DNA from: a virus
Direction: 5' to 3' (one strand)
DNA length: 64,000 bases
Virus record (IMG/VR): IMGVR_UViG_3300040807_002082
Coordinates: 1-64,000 of that record
The notes under the pieces are model-generated. The model made no database searches, was not told the DNA's origin, and worked only from the letters and a program-made list of their open reading frames with translations. The position numbers and the translations under genes were made by a program. Shown here piece by piece: positions 7,398-14,605 of this stretch; position 1 is the stretch's first letter, and the number at the start of each line of letters is the position of its first letter.

Positions 7398-8279
7398 CTA
7401 ATGGTATTTATTTAACTCCAACCTAAATTGATCTTTACACATTTGTTCTAAGCTTTTTGTTAAATTGCAATGTTCAGACAAATTATCCACGATACAACAT
7501 TCAGCATCTCCATCACGCCTAGGTGCTAATTTAATTGGTATCTCCTGCCCTGTAGTATTTCGCATTGCTGTAATTACATCAAGCACTGTATAGCCTTGTT
7601 TGGATCCAAGGCATTCGTATGGCGTATTTGTTGGACCTTTTAATATCGCACTTAATATTGAATTACATACATCAGTAACATGAATATAGTCACGGATACA
7701 AGTACCGTCACGAGTATTGTAGTCATCACCAAATATCTCAACGTGGGGAATCTTCCCACAAGCCACCATAGCAGCACGACGAATGAGATGGGTAGCAGGA
7801 CCAAGCTGGCGATGTATCCCATCGCTACCGCTAACATTAAAAAATCTAAAAATAGTATATCCATCTGACCTTTCCTTGATAATATCCTCGGCAGCTACCT
7901 TACTTCGAGCATATGGAGATTTCATTTCAAAAGCAGAACTTGTACTTGCAAATATAAAATGATTTGAGAAAACAGACCTAAGTAAATTGTCTGTTCCCAT
8001 TGTATTTACTCTATAATATTCAGAAGGTTCCTTTAAACTTTGTGGTACAACCGAACGACCAGCAAGGTGTACAACTGTATCGTATGCGTCAAACATTATT
8101 CTATCAGTAACATCATTAAATATACTAAAGCTTTCGTTTACATATTTGGTTATGTCATTATATTCGCCATGGAACCTAATATCCATAGTATCCATTTCAA
8201 AGCCACCCCATTCTGCCAACAGCTTAACAAGATGACTACCAATATAACCTTCGGCGCCTGTGATTAATACTTTTCTCAT
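7398..8279 (-). CDS. galE: UDP-glucose 4-epimerase-like SDR enzyme
   Basis: 293 residues, shorter than the usual 330-340. The Rossmann motif GAEGYIGSHL is at the N-terminus. The catalytic STSSAF serine and YARSK Tyr-Lys pair follow, as does the GalE-type segment TRDGTCIRDYIHV. It would interconvert UDP-hexoses at C4 for surface or virion glycans. A strong sigma70-like promoter lies directly upstream (8319-8347). Other extended SDR epimerases are possible; the GalE call rests on the TRDGTxxRDYIHV motif. Confidence 0.85.
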   Translation of the reverse strand: MRKVLITGAEGYIGSHLVKLLAEWGGFEMDTMDIRFHGEYNDITKYVNESFSIFNDVTDRIMFDAYDTVVHLAGRSVVPQSLKEPSEYYRVNTMGTDNLLRSVFSNHFIFASTSSAFEMKSPYARSKVAAEDIIKERSDGYTIFRFFNVSGSDGIHRQLGPATHLIRRAAMVACGKIPHVEIFGDDYNTRDGTCIRDYIHVTDVCNSILSAILKGPTNTPYECLGSKQGYTVLDVITAMRNTTGQEIPIKLAPRRDGDAECCIVDNLSEHCNLTKSLEQMCKDQFRLELNKYH

Positions 8280-8318
8280 ATTGTATACTTTATATTTAAG
8301 TAAATTACTATAGATACT

Positions 8319-8347
8319 ACTATATCACACAGTACACATCGTGTCAA
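8319..8347 (-). promoter_or_regulatory. Sigma70-like promoter for galE
   Basis: Minus strand TTGACA, 17 nt spacer, TATAGT. Immediately upstream of galE. The same intergenic stretch holds a late-like AATAAATA box on the plus strand (about 8349-8356) in front of the cell-wall hydrolase gene. Confidence 0.75.
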
Positions 8348-8362
8348 CAAATAAATACTGTT

Positions 8363-8872
8363 ATGAAACATATTATTCTTCTTTTACTCGCTTTAGCTGT
8401 ATCTGCGTGTGATTTTAATGCGTCAGATAATATTTTTTCACGAGCATTACCTGCGCAAGAACAAACCTTAGCGCACAAAGCATATTATTATTTAGGTCTT
8501 GAAGAACAAAAAGATCGTAAACTCCTTAAAGATATAACAGGCGTAGACCCGGTTACAACTGAATGGTGCGCCGCGTTTGTTAATATGGTTCTTTTAGAAA
8601 ACGACATTCCTACCTCTGCCGATGTTAGCCATTACCCGTTGATGGCACGAAGCTTTTTACAATGGGGAAACGAAGTTGATGAACCTAAGAAGGGCGATAT
8701 AATTGTCTTTGAGAGGGGTGAAAGTGGTTGGCAAGGCCATGTTGGATTCTATGTAAATTCCAAGATTGTGAATGGCCAAAAAGTATACTACGTTCTCGGA
8801 GGGAACCAAAACGATAAAGTCTCCATTATGATATACCCAGCAGATAAGCTGTTAAGTATACGCAGGCTATGA
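8363..8872 (+). CDS. Lipoprotein cell-wall hydrolase-like protein (TIGR02594/NlpC-P60-like)
   Basis: 169 residues. A short signal peptide ends in the lipobox LAVSAC, so it should be lipidated. The enzyme part shows a catalytic Cys in TEWCAAFVN, a His in GHVGFYV, and GGNQND near the end, the layout of TIGR02594/CHAP-like peptidoglycan amidases or endopeptidases. It stands alone on the plus strand between two minus-strand blocks. A membrane-tethered hydrolase could help lysis or DNA entry, or modify the host wall. Confidence 0.75.
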   Translation: MKHIILLLLALAVSACDFNASDNIFSRALPAQEQTLAHKAYYYLGLEEQKDRKLLKDITGVDPVTTEWCAAFVNMVLLENDIPTSADVSHYPLMARSFLQWGNEVDEPKKGDIIVFERGESGWQGHVGFYVNSKIVNGQKVYYVLGGNQNDKVSIMIYPADKLLSIRRL

Positions 8873-9082
8873 GTTTTCTTTAGAAGGCGGCACTACAGGA
8901 ATACATACTGCTTGAATGTTTGGTGGAAAATATCCTGAAGGCATTCCAAACAAAGCTGATGATAACGATTCTCTCGCTGCAAAACATTCTGAAAAACTTT
9001 CAAACGTTCCTACACTGCTTGCTGCTATTTTGATTTCGCCTGATACCTGTAAAGATACCACGATGGCGATTAAGGTAAACAT
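8867..9082 (-). CDS. Exported two-Cys microprotein
   Basis: 71 residues from the ATG at 9082, which has AAAGGA in front. The N-terminus is hydrophobic (MFTLIAIVVSLQVSG), like a signal peptide. The mature part has two Cys (SECFAARESL and QAVCIPVV). It follows tRNA-Thr and shares its pattern with the protein at 9257-9451. Function unknown. Confidence 0.55.
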   Translation of the reverse strand: MFTLIAIVVSLQVSGEIKIAASSVGTFESFSECFAARESLSSALFGMPSGYFPPNIQAVCIPVVPPSKENS

Positions 9083-9100
9083 AACGTTCCTTTCTAAATA

Positions 9101-9176
9101 TGGTGCCGGCACCAAGATTCGAACTCGGGACCTTCTCATTACAAGTGAGCTGCTCTACCAACTGAGCTATGCCGGC
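9101..9176 (-). tRNA. tRNA-Thr (anticodon TGT)
   Basis: Reads as a complete cloverleaf on the minus strand. Acceptor GCCGGCA pairs with TGCCGGC, the T-arm contains GTTCGAATC, the anticodon loop is CTTGTAA, and CCA is encoded. The first pair of the anticodon stem is mismatched. Confidence 0.95.
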
Positions 9177-9178
9177 CT

Positions 9179-9255
9179 TGGTCTCGGTGGAGAGATTCGA
9201 ACTCCCGACCCTTTGGTCCCAAACCAAATGCGCTACCAGACTGCGCTACACCGAG
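9179..9255 (-). tRNA. tRNA-Pro (anticodon TGG)
   Basis: Minus strand, 77 nt with encoded CCA. Acceptor CTCGGTG pairs perfectly with CACCGAG; the anticodon loop is TTTGGGA. Separated from tRNA-Thr by only 2 nt, so they are surely co-transcribed. Confidence 0.95.
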
Positions 9256-9256
9256 G

Positions 9257-9451
9257 TTAATACAAACTATTTACACTGGGTATAGTATTACCAGTTTTTA
9301 AACAGAATGCTCTTTCATTATCAGTCGTAAACTTTTTCTCTAGTTCAACGACTGCATTATTACAATCCCATAATAAATCAAACTCTTGGTACATTGTAAA
9401 TTTTGCCTCATCAAATCCTAGAGGAAAACTGATAATAAAAAGAGTCCACAT
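9257..9451 (-). CDS. Exported two-Cys microprotein between tRNA genes
   Basis: 64 residues. I choose the ATG at 9451 because AAAGGA lies 6 nt upstream; an earlier ATG abuts the tRNA-Leu CCA end. Hydrophobic N-terminus (MWTLFIISFPLG), then a charged part with two Cys (LWDCNNAV and RAFCLKTG). It resembles the protein at 8867-9082 in size, N-terminus and Cys spacing. Unknown function. Confidence 0.55.
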   Translation of the reverse strand: MWTLFIISFPLGFDEAKFTMYQEFDLLWDCNNAVVELEKKFTTDNERAFCLKTGNTIPSVNSLY

Positions 9452-9466
9452 TATATTTCCTTTCAT

Positions 9467-9551
9467 TGGTGCCCGCACCCAGACTCGAACTGGGAAGCCA
9501 TACGGCGGGAGATTTTAAGTCTCCTGAGTTTACCAATTTCTCCATGCGGGC
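9467..9551 (-). tRNA. tRNA-Leu (anticodon TAA)
   Basis: Minus strand, 85 nt with long variable arm and encoded CCA. Acceptor GCCCGCA pairs with TGCGGGC; the anticodon stem GGAGA/TCTCC encloses CTTAAAA. Confidence 0.95.
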
Positions 9552-9556
9552 TTTAT

Positions 9557-9633
9557 TGGCCCGCCCACCAGGACTCGAACCTGGAACCTACAGCTTAGAA
9601 GGCTGTTGCACTATCCAATTGTGCTATGGACGG
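9557..9633 (-). tRNA. tRNA-Arg (anticodon TCT)
   Basis: Minus strand, 77 nt, encoded CCA. Acceptor CCGTCCA pairs with TGGGCGG (one T-G wobble); the anticodon stem ACAGC/GCTGT encloses CTTCTAA. It reads AGA, which is abundant in the 39198-40505 structural gene. Confidence 0.95.
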
Positions 9634-9635
9634 AA

Positions 9636-9749
9636 TTAATTTTTACCTTGACCTCGATACTTCTTATAACCGCGTTTCGCATGTTTGTTCATAGACGATT
9701 TTTTAATATTACGTCTTCCGATTGAAGTCTTCTTATTTCCGACTGCCAA
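9636..9749 (-). CDS. Basic microprotein resembling the N-terminus of ribosomal protein bL32
   Basis: 37 residues from a TTG start with a perfect GGAGG 7 nt upstream. The sequence begins MAVGNKKTSIGRRNIKKS and ends KKYRGQGKN. The first 18 residues parallel bacterial bL32 (MAVPKxKTSxSRRxMRRS), and the YRG near the end parallels bL32's C-terminal YRGR. It ends 3 nt upstream of tRNA-Arg, so it is transcribed with the tRNAs. It lacks any zinc-binding Cys. Similarity is by eye and over a short span. Confidence 0.6.
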   Translation of the reverse strand: MAVGNKKTSIGRRNIKKSSMNKHAKRGYKKYRGQGKN

Positions 9750-9846
9750 GTTTATTCCTCCACATTATCAATAAAGCTTTGCATTACGCGATAAGGCAAT
9801 GTGCATATAAAAATGTATACAGTCCAAAAGACAATGTTATACAAAA

Positions 9847-10299
9847 TTATTTCCATGGCAGCACAACCTCAAGACGACGTTTACGTCCGTTTTCTGTAAA
9901 CCGCATAATGCTATGGCTATAAATTTTCTTATATTTGGTTTCGTATTCAGTAACAGTATCACACTGCTTTTCAACACGATACCCACCGTTACCTTGATTT
10001 TTGTCAGCAGTAATAATACCACCAAGTACAGCACCTGCTGCAGCACCTTGGTCATTACCTGATAGACCTTTACCTAACAACCCACCAAGGATCATACCAC
10101 CTAAAACGTCACCGCCTGATGCGCCAGATTTATTAGGCACTTTTACGTTGCGGCATTGTTCGTAATAGATAGGAGAACTAAATTCCTCATAAACATAAAC
10201 ATCTTCGTACGTCGCATCGCGCATTGTTTTACGACCATCAGCATAAGCAGGCAACGCAAACATAATTGCTGTTGTTGCTATAATGGTTTTCTTAAACAT
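9847..10299 (-). CDS. Exported glycine-zipper (17 kDa antigen-like) protein
   Basis: 150 residues from the ATG at 10299. A signal peptide (MFKKTIIATTAIMFALPAYA) is clear. The centre has a glycine-zipper hairpin (GGDVLGGMILGGLLGKG and then GAAAGAVLGGI), as in rickettsial 17 kDa antigens and outer-membrane glycine-zipper proteins. Two Cys (EQC, KQC) flank it. Likely inserted in or facing the outer membrane of the infected cell. It could alter envelope permeability or block superinfection; that is inference. It shares its promoter with the 50-aa gene upstream. Confidence 0.75.
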   Translation of the reverse strand: MFKKTIIATTAIMFALPAYADGRKTMRDATYEDVYVYEEFSSPIYYEQCRNVKVPNKSGASGGDVLGGMILGGLLGKGLSGNDQGAAAGAVLGGIITADKNQGNGGYRVEKQCDTVTEYETKYKKIYSHSIMRFTENGRKRRLEVVLPWK

Positions 10300-10444
10300 A
10301 AGGCTGTTCCTCTCCAAAGCTTTCGTATTCAAACGGCTCAGAGAAACCATCAATTGCCTCGAAACCATTGTACTCTGATTCTACTTCGATCTTGTCAACT
10401 ACCGTGTTGATGTCAATCCAATCAGTTGCGATATCGTTTTCCAT
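10292..10444 (-). CDS. Acidic 50-aa microprotein
   Basis: Starts at ATG 10444 with AAAGGA upstream and overlaps the glycine-zipper gene by 8 nt. Strongly acidic, no Cys, aromatic residues scattered through the C-terminal half. No family recognised. First gene after a strong promoter. Confidence 0.6.
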   Translation of the reverse strand: MENDIATDWIDINTVVDKIEVESEYNGFEAIDGFSEPFEYESFGEEQPYV

Positions 10445-10470
10445 ATTAGATCCTTTCATTTGATATATCT

Positions 10471-10499
10471 AATATAATTCAGAACTTGTACAATGTCAA
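10471..10499 (-). promoter_or_regulatory. Sigma70-like promoter
   Basis: Minus strand TTGACA, 17 nt, TATATT, 27 nt upstream of the acidic 50-aa gene. It probably also reads on through the tRNA cluster, since I see no terminator between. Confidence 0.75.
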
Positions 10500-10507
10500 T
10501 AGTTAAT

Positions 10508-10753
10508 TTAGAAATTTTTGTAACTTTTTGTATTTTTATTTATCGCGGTATGTATGATCTTCCACTTTACCCAGGATTCCATACAATGCTCATCATTTCT
10601 CGATATAAAATTGATAAGCCAACAAAGATGCCATTTGCGATTCCTCATCCGTTCGTGTTGAGTTGCCGAAAAGGTTTGATTGCTTTTGCCGCCTAACAAT
10701 ACGTTAACGAAAATTGAAAAGGCAACTCCTAATCTATGAAAGTAAGATCTCAT
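10508..10753 (-). CDS. Conserved small phage protein with one membrane segment
   Basis: 81 residues, overlapping the gp52 stop as ATGA. It begins MRSYFHRLGVAFSIFVNVLL, a hydrophobic start, then GGKSNQTFSA, and has HCMESWVKW near the end. I recognise the GGxSNQTFSA pattern from many tailed-phage small proteins of unknown role, some annotated as membrane proteins. Coupled to topoisomerase translation. Confidence 0.7.
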   Translation of the reverse strand: MRSYFHRLGVAFSIFVNVLLGGKSNQTFSATQHERMRNRKWHLCWLINFISRNDEHCMESWVKWKIIHTAINKNTKSYKNF

Positions 10754-12087
10754 AACTCATCCAAATCCTTAATGAATTGGTTTTTTGGAGTTTCTTTTTC
10801 CCAGAATTTCAATTCCTTTTGTGCGGCCTTGATTTCTTTTGCAAGCTCCTTAACCATTTCGTCTGTTAAACTCATAATGTTAATCCGAAGCAAACGGTCT
10901 ACGTCTTCAACAAGCGCCGATGTTTTACCAAGGATGTCTTTACCGACTTCATTCTTTTTACGATTCTTAAACGTAATTTCTTCATCAAGAATTCTTTGAA
11001 TGAATTCCATTTTGACATTCAACCATCGAGCTTCTTCGGCCCATTCTTGTTGGCGTTTAGCAATACGCTCTGACAGAATACCTAAACGGTAATCACAGAA
11101 ATCTTTAATGAGATCTCGTTCGTCGGTGTATTCCCGTAGTTTACCATTGAAGTCAATCACCGTTAGGTTTTCAGTCAATGGTTTACTAAGCTTGAACTTC
11201 GAAACGATTTTATCGTGGTTCCAATTTGCAGATGTATTTTGCTTTAGCTTTACTTCGAACCTGAAACCTGATTTATCGCAAAGATCATCATAAGATACTA
11301 TGTCACCATCGTCTTCAAGTTTATCGAGTACCTTTACGTATGCTTCACGATCATATCCATAAGGTACCTCGGTAATTTCAAGTACGGTTTTGCTTTTCTT
11401 ATCAAACATACCTAGAACGGTATACTTGTTTTCTTCTGATTCGTACTGAACCGCACCTTTGAAATCTGGGAAACACACTGGAAGCTTGTTGGCAATATTA
11501 CCATTCAGCATGTATTCACGACAAGCACTAGAAAGTGCATTAGGGTCTCGCGGAAGTATGTTTGTAGCAAAACCAGTGGCAATACCTTTAGTTCCGTTTG
11601 CCAAAACCAAAGGAATCACTGGTAAATAAAATGCTGGCGGTTCGTGTTCAGGATCACTATGCGCAGGGGCGAGGTCAGCATCACGAATATATTTTTTAAA
11701 GTTTTCGTGGAGGCGCGTATAGACATAACGTGGTGCACCTGCTTCTTGAACGAGTCGAGTACCAAAGGAACCACGGCCTTCGACTAAACAGATATTATTA
11801 TTCCACGTTGCGGCCATAAGCTGACCTGCCCCTGCGGCCGACGTCTCACCGTGGTTGTACCCATAGTCTGATATGATACCTGCAACAGCGCTTACCTTTT
11901 TAAAGTCGCTTTTGGAGTTGAGGATCGAGCTATATAAGTAAAACCTTTGCACGGGCTTCAAACCGTCAATCATATTAGGGATTGCACGGGATTCAACCGT
12001 ATACATAGCAAAGGACAACCATTCGTGAGATGCAACCTTAGAGATTGGATACTCATTTGCTTCAGTAGTAAATTCAAGTACGCTCAT
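10750..12087 (-). CDS. gp52: DNA topoisomerase II medium subunit (T4 gp52-like)
   Basis: 445 residues (T4 gp52 is about 442). It begins with the GyrA/ParC-type segment SRAIPNMIDGLKPVQRFYLY, and the catalytic Tyr lies in GAPRYVYTRLHENF. The C-terminal part has long coiled-coil helices (RIAKRQQEWAEEARW). It cuts and rejoins DNA in complex with the large subunit encoded upstream. I start at ATG 12087 (AAAAGG 7 nt upstream) rather than a TTG two codons earlier. It has its own promoter at 12115-12143. Confidence 0.95.
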   Translation of the reverse strand: MSVLEFTTEANEYPISKVASHEWLSFAMYTVESRAIPNMIDGLKPVQRFYLYSSILNSKSDFKKVSAVAGIISDYGYNHGETSAAGAGQLMAATWNNNICLVEGRGSFGTRLVQEAGAPRYVYTRLHENFKKYIRDADLAPAHSDPEHEPPAFYLPVIPLVLANGTKGIATGFATNILPRDPNALSSACREYMLNGNIANKLPVCFPDFKGAVQYESEENKYTVLGMFDKKSKTVLEITEVPYGYDREAYVKVLDKLEDDGDIVSYDDLCDKSGFRFEVKLKQNTSANWNHDKIVSKFKLSKPLTENLTVIDFNGKLREYTDERDLIKDFCDYRLGILSERIAKRQQEWAEEARWLNVKMEFIQRILDEEITFKNRKKNEVGKDILGKTSALVEDVDRLLRINIMSLTDEMVKELAKEIKAAQKELKFWEKETPKNQFIKDLDEL

Positions 12088-12114
12088 TAGCAAACCTTTT
12101 CAAATTATAGTACT

Positions 12115-12143
12115 ATTCTATCAAAGAACTTTCGGAATGTCAA
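12115..12143 (-). promoter_or_regulatory. Sigma70-like promoter for gp52
   Basis: Minus strand TTGACA, 17 nt, TAGAAT, overlapping the end of the zinc-binding microprotein gene. Confidence 0.75.
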
Positions 12144-12343
12144 CCATTATTTTTAAGTTTTTCTTGATGGGCTTCAATCCGTTTCTTTTCCCATTTGTGC
12201 AATGGACATTTTGCTGCAGCAAATTTTACCTTAGCAGGAATAAGACAACCGCACTTACGGCACATCTTTGTCATTGCGAAATACTCATCGCAAGTCAAAC
12301 AAAGATTCATACGTTCCTGTTGTATTGCTTTTGCTATAATCAT
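12140..12343 (-). CDS. Small Cys-rich zinc-binding phage protein
   Basis: 67 residues; coupled to the preceding gene by ATGA. Two CxxC pairs (CLTC and CRKC) plus two more Cys and a His (CPLHKW) suggest a zinc ribbon. A basic C-terminus follows. This type is common in T4-like marine phages without assigned function. Confidence 0.65.
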   Translation of the reverse strand: MIIAKAIQQERMNLCLTCDEYFAMTKMCRKCGCLIPAKVKFAAAKCPLHKWEKKRIEAHQEKLKNNG

Positions 12344-12549
12344 TGAAAGTATTTGTCCAACATATCGAGCACGTCTTGATATTTTGCCATTTCAAGGATT
12401 TCGGTTTCCATTGCTTCAAACACATCTGGGTGTTCGCCAATACCTGCAGGATTATTAAGGTATACCTCAACATTAAGCTTGTGCTTTTGGATATGACCGT
12501 GAGCGTGTGCACGCATTGCTTTAATAATCACTTCTTGATCTAATGCCAT
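12340..12549 (-). CDS. Conserved small phage protein, 69 aa
   Basis: MALDQEVIIKAMRAHAHGHI start, mostly helical, His-rich near the N-terminus. Lies between the two topoisomerase genes and is coupled to the zinc-binding protein. I have seen similar small proteins in tailed phages; no function is known to me. Confidence 0.65.
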   Translation of the reverse strand: MALDQEVIIKAMRAHAHGHIQKHKLNVEVYLNNPAGIGEHPDVFEAMETEILEMAKYQDVLDMLDKYFQ

Positions 12550-12561
12550 TTTCTTTTCCTT

Positions 12562-14382
12562 CTATTGAAACATAAAGTCTTTACGTAGTTGAGAGTCGCG
12601 CCCAAACATCATTTGGAAAATACTTGCGTCATCAACAGTAACGGTATCGTATTGTGGTTTGTTGATAATCGTATCATACTCGTCTTCAGTAAGTGAACCC
12701 AAGCCTTTGATGTAACGGTGCTTCCATCCACCTTGTTCTGATTTAAATTGCGATGCGTCTTCATAATTATAGAACCACTTGACTTCTTTACCTTTAACGG
12801 AAATCATAATCGGTGTACGAGTAATCTTTACACGTTTTTCGGTAAGTAGCCGTGGCCAGAATTTGTAAAAGAACGCAATCAGTAGCGGAGAAATATGACC
12901 AATGCCATCATGGTCGGCGTCGGTTAACGTTGCAATGTTTTCGTACGTCATATTATCAACGCTATTGGGATTATTTATATCCAAGCCAAGTACAGCGACA
13001 AGTTCAGACAATTCCTTGTTCTTCAATACGTCGGCAGGTTTCATATCCCAGGTATTCATAATCACACCACGCAAAGGATATGCTCCTACCTTGTTGGCAT
13101 CTCGAACCTTTAATAGGAAACCCATTGCCGAATCACCTTCGACGATTTTCAGTGTTGCGTCAGATTGATTGGCGGCAATGTGTTTTGCTACCTTGACCTT
13201 ACGCAAACTCTTTTGTGCCAAGGTTGCGGCACGTTTATCAGCGGCGATTTTCTTTGCAAGCTGAGCTTCAATAATTGGGTCAATAATTGACGGTGTATTG
13301 AGAATCTTACGAGCAAAGAACAGCGCATCCTTAATACCAGACGCAACAGCATGGTCACGTACGTTTGTCATAGGATTGGTCAAACGCTCTTTTGTTTGAG
13401 AGTCAAACTTTGGATTCATGAAGTTTCGAGCAAACATGACGAAAGTTAAACCATTCTTGATGGTTGATTTGACAACTTCGATTTTATGCTTACGTTTAAT
13501 CATAGTGACAAGTTCGTCAACGATGCCGTTCACAATAAAATCGACGTATGTACCACCTTGCCGCGTATTCACGCCATTAATAAAGGAGTTGGTACGGAAC
13601 CCATCCTCAGACGATCCAATAAAGAATGATAGGTCTTCGGTCTTTTCAATAATTGCGTCTTCAGCAAACAGCTCAGAATATTTCTTGAGGTTGTTGACCT
13701 TAATGCGTTTACGGTTAAACGAAAAAGCAATTTCAGGAAATGCCATTTGAAGACTGATAAGGCGATCTTCAATCAAAGAAACAGTATCAAGTTCTGAAAG
13801 ACTATCAACTTCAAACAAATCAAAGTCAGGAGTAAACCAAACCTCAGTGCCGTTACCTTCTTTAGGAGTATTCTTTTCTCGAATATCCTCAGCGCCATTT
13901 TTACATTCAACCGTAAGCATTGTTCCATTTGACCAAGTCTTACCTACAAATTTTGCCGACAAGAAATTAGTTGCCGCAGAACCGACACCGTTGGTACCAA
14001 TTGTTACGCGGTTATCATCAAAGCTTGTGCCTGCGTTTACTCTTGTCCATGCAGCAGTTGCTCGTGCAATCTTGCTGTCGGTTGTTTCATCATAAACTAA
14101 TTCTTGCGGAATGCCACGACCGTTGTCGGATATGGTTACCTTATTATTATCTACGGAAACATTAATCTTGTTTGCGTATTTGAAATTAGTGCGGATTGCC
14201 TCGTCAATTGAGTTATCAAGGATTTCGTCAATCATTTTTGACAAAGCAGGCACATACGTTGCGTTTGTCCAAGTACCTAAGACAAACCGCTCAACCTGCT
14301 CTCGAGCACTTGAACCCATATACATGCCGATACGCTCACGAACGTGTTGGCGTGCTGTTAAAATTTTGAAATCTTCACTCAA
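12562..14382 (-). CDS. gp39: DNA topoisomerase II large subunit (T4 gp39/gp60-like)
   Basis: 606 residues in one frame, whereas T4 splits this subunit into genes 39 and 60. The GHKL ATPase part shows EILDNSIDEAI, DNGRGIP and TNGVGSAATNFL. The TOPRIM part has EGDSAMGFLL (catalytic Glu) and DADHDG (metal Asp pair). It supplies ATP hydrolysis and the TOPRIM metal site to the gp52 subunit for decatenation and relaxation during phage replication. Promoter at 14415-14443. Confidence 0.95.
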   Translation of the reverse strand: MSEDFKILTARQHVRERIGMYMGSSAREQVERFVLGTWTNATYVPALSKMIDEILDNSIDEAIRTNFKYANKINVSVDNNKVTISDNGRGIPQELVYDETTDSKIARATAAWTRVNAGTSFDDNRVTIGTNGVGSAATNFLSAKFVGKTWSNGTMLTVECKNGAEDIREKNTPKEGNGTEVWFTPDFDLFEVDSLSELDTVSLIEDRLISLQMAFPEIAFSFNRKRIKVNNLKKYSELFAEDAIIEKTEDLSFFIGSSEDGFRTNSFINGVNTRQGGTYVDFIVNGIVDELVTMIKRKHKIEVVKSTIKNGLTFVMFARNFMNPKFDSQTKERLTNPMTNVRDHAVASGIKDALFFARKILNTPSIIDPIIEAQLAKKIAADKRAATLAQKSLRKVKVAKHIAANQSDATLKIVEGDSAMGFLLKVRDANKVGAYPLRGVIMNTWDMKPADVLKNKELSELVAVLGLDINNPNSVDNMTYENIATLTDADHDGIGHISPLLIAFFYKFWPRLLTEKRVKITRTPIMISVKGKEVKWFYNYEDASQFKSEQGGWKHRYIKGLGSLTEDEYDTIINKPQYDTVTVDDASIFQMMFGRDSQLRKDFMFQ

Positions 14383-14414
14383 GGTATCTTCTCCATTTGA
14401 GATATTACTAAACC

Positions 14415-14443
14415 ATTCTATACCACTTTTGCGGATATGTCAA
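14415..14443 (-). promoter_or_regulatory. Sigma70-like promoter for the topoisomerase large subunit
   Basis: Minus strand TTGACA, 17 nt, TAGAAT, with the gene ATG about 33 nt downstream of the -10 box. Confidence 0.75.
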
Positions 14444-14446
14444 TAG

Positions 14447-14521
14447 TTAAATGAAACCTATCCAATGTGTGCAGTCGTCGCAAGGATCATCGAATTGATA
14501 ACATCGATAATCTTCTGTCAT
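14447..14521 (-). CDS. 24-aa Cys-containing micro-ORF
   Basis: MTEDYRCYQFDDPCDDC start, with three Cys and a His/Trp pair at the end. AGAGG lies 8 nt before the ATG. It sits downstream of a late box and a sigma70-like promoter on the same strand, so it should be transcribed. Too short to prove. Confidence 0.45.
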   Translation of the reverse strand: MTEDYRCYQFDDPCDDCTHWIGFI

Positions 14522-14550
14522 TGTACTGACCTCTCGGTATTGTTGTCTCT

Positions 14551-14562
14551 TATTTATAAATA
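14551..14562. promoter_or_regulatory. Palindromic bidirectional late promoter box
   Basis: TATTTATAAATA reads TATAAATA on both strands. On the plus strand it precedes the tail-tube-like gene; on the minus strand it precedes the 24-aa micro-ORF and topoisomerase operon. Confidence 0.6.
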
Positions 14563-14563
14563 G

Positions 14564-14592
14564 ATACTATAACAGATTTAAAAGATTGTCAA
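14564..14592 (-). promoter_or_regulatory. Sigma70-like promoter, minus strand
   Basis: TTGACA, 17 nt, TAGTAT on the minus strand, just upstream of the late palindrome. Transcripts would enter the 24-aa micro-ORF and the topoisomerase genes. Confidence 0.65.
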
Positions 14593-14605
14593 TAGGAAAT
14601 ATGCA

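Noticed and set aside
8916-9260. Plus-strand open frame across tRNA-Thr and tRNA-Pro
   Set aside because: It reads through two clear minus-strand tRNA genes (giving the typical TKIRTRDL-type tRNA shadow) and has no start signal.
12137-14446. Several plus-strand frames opposite the topoisomerase genes
   Set aside because: They are short shadows of the strongly supported minus-strand topoisomerase genes without start signals.
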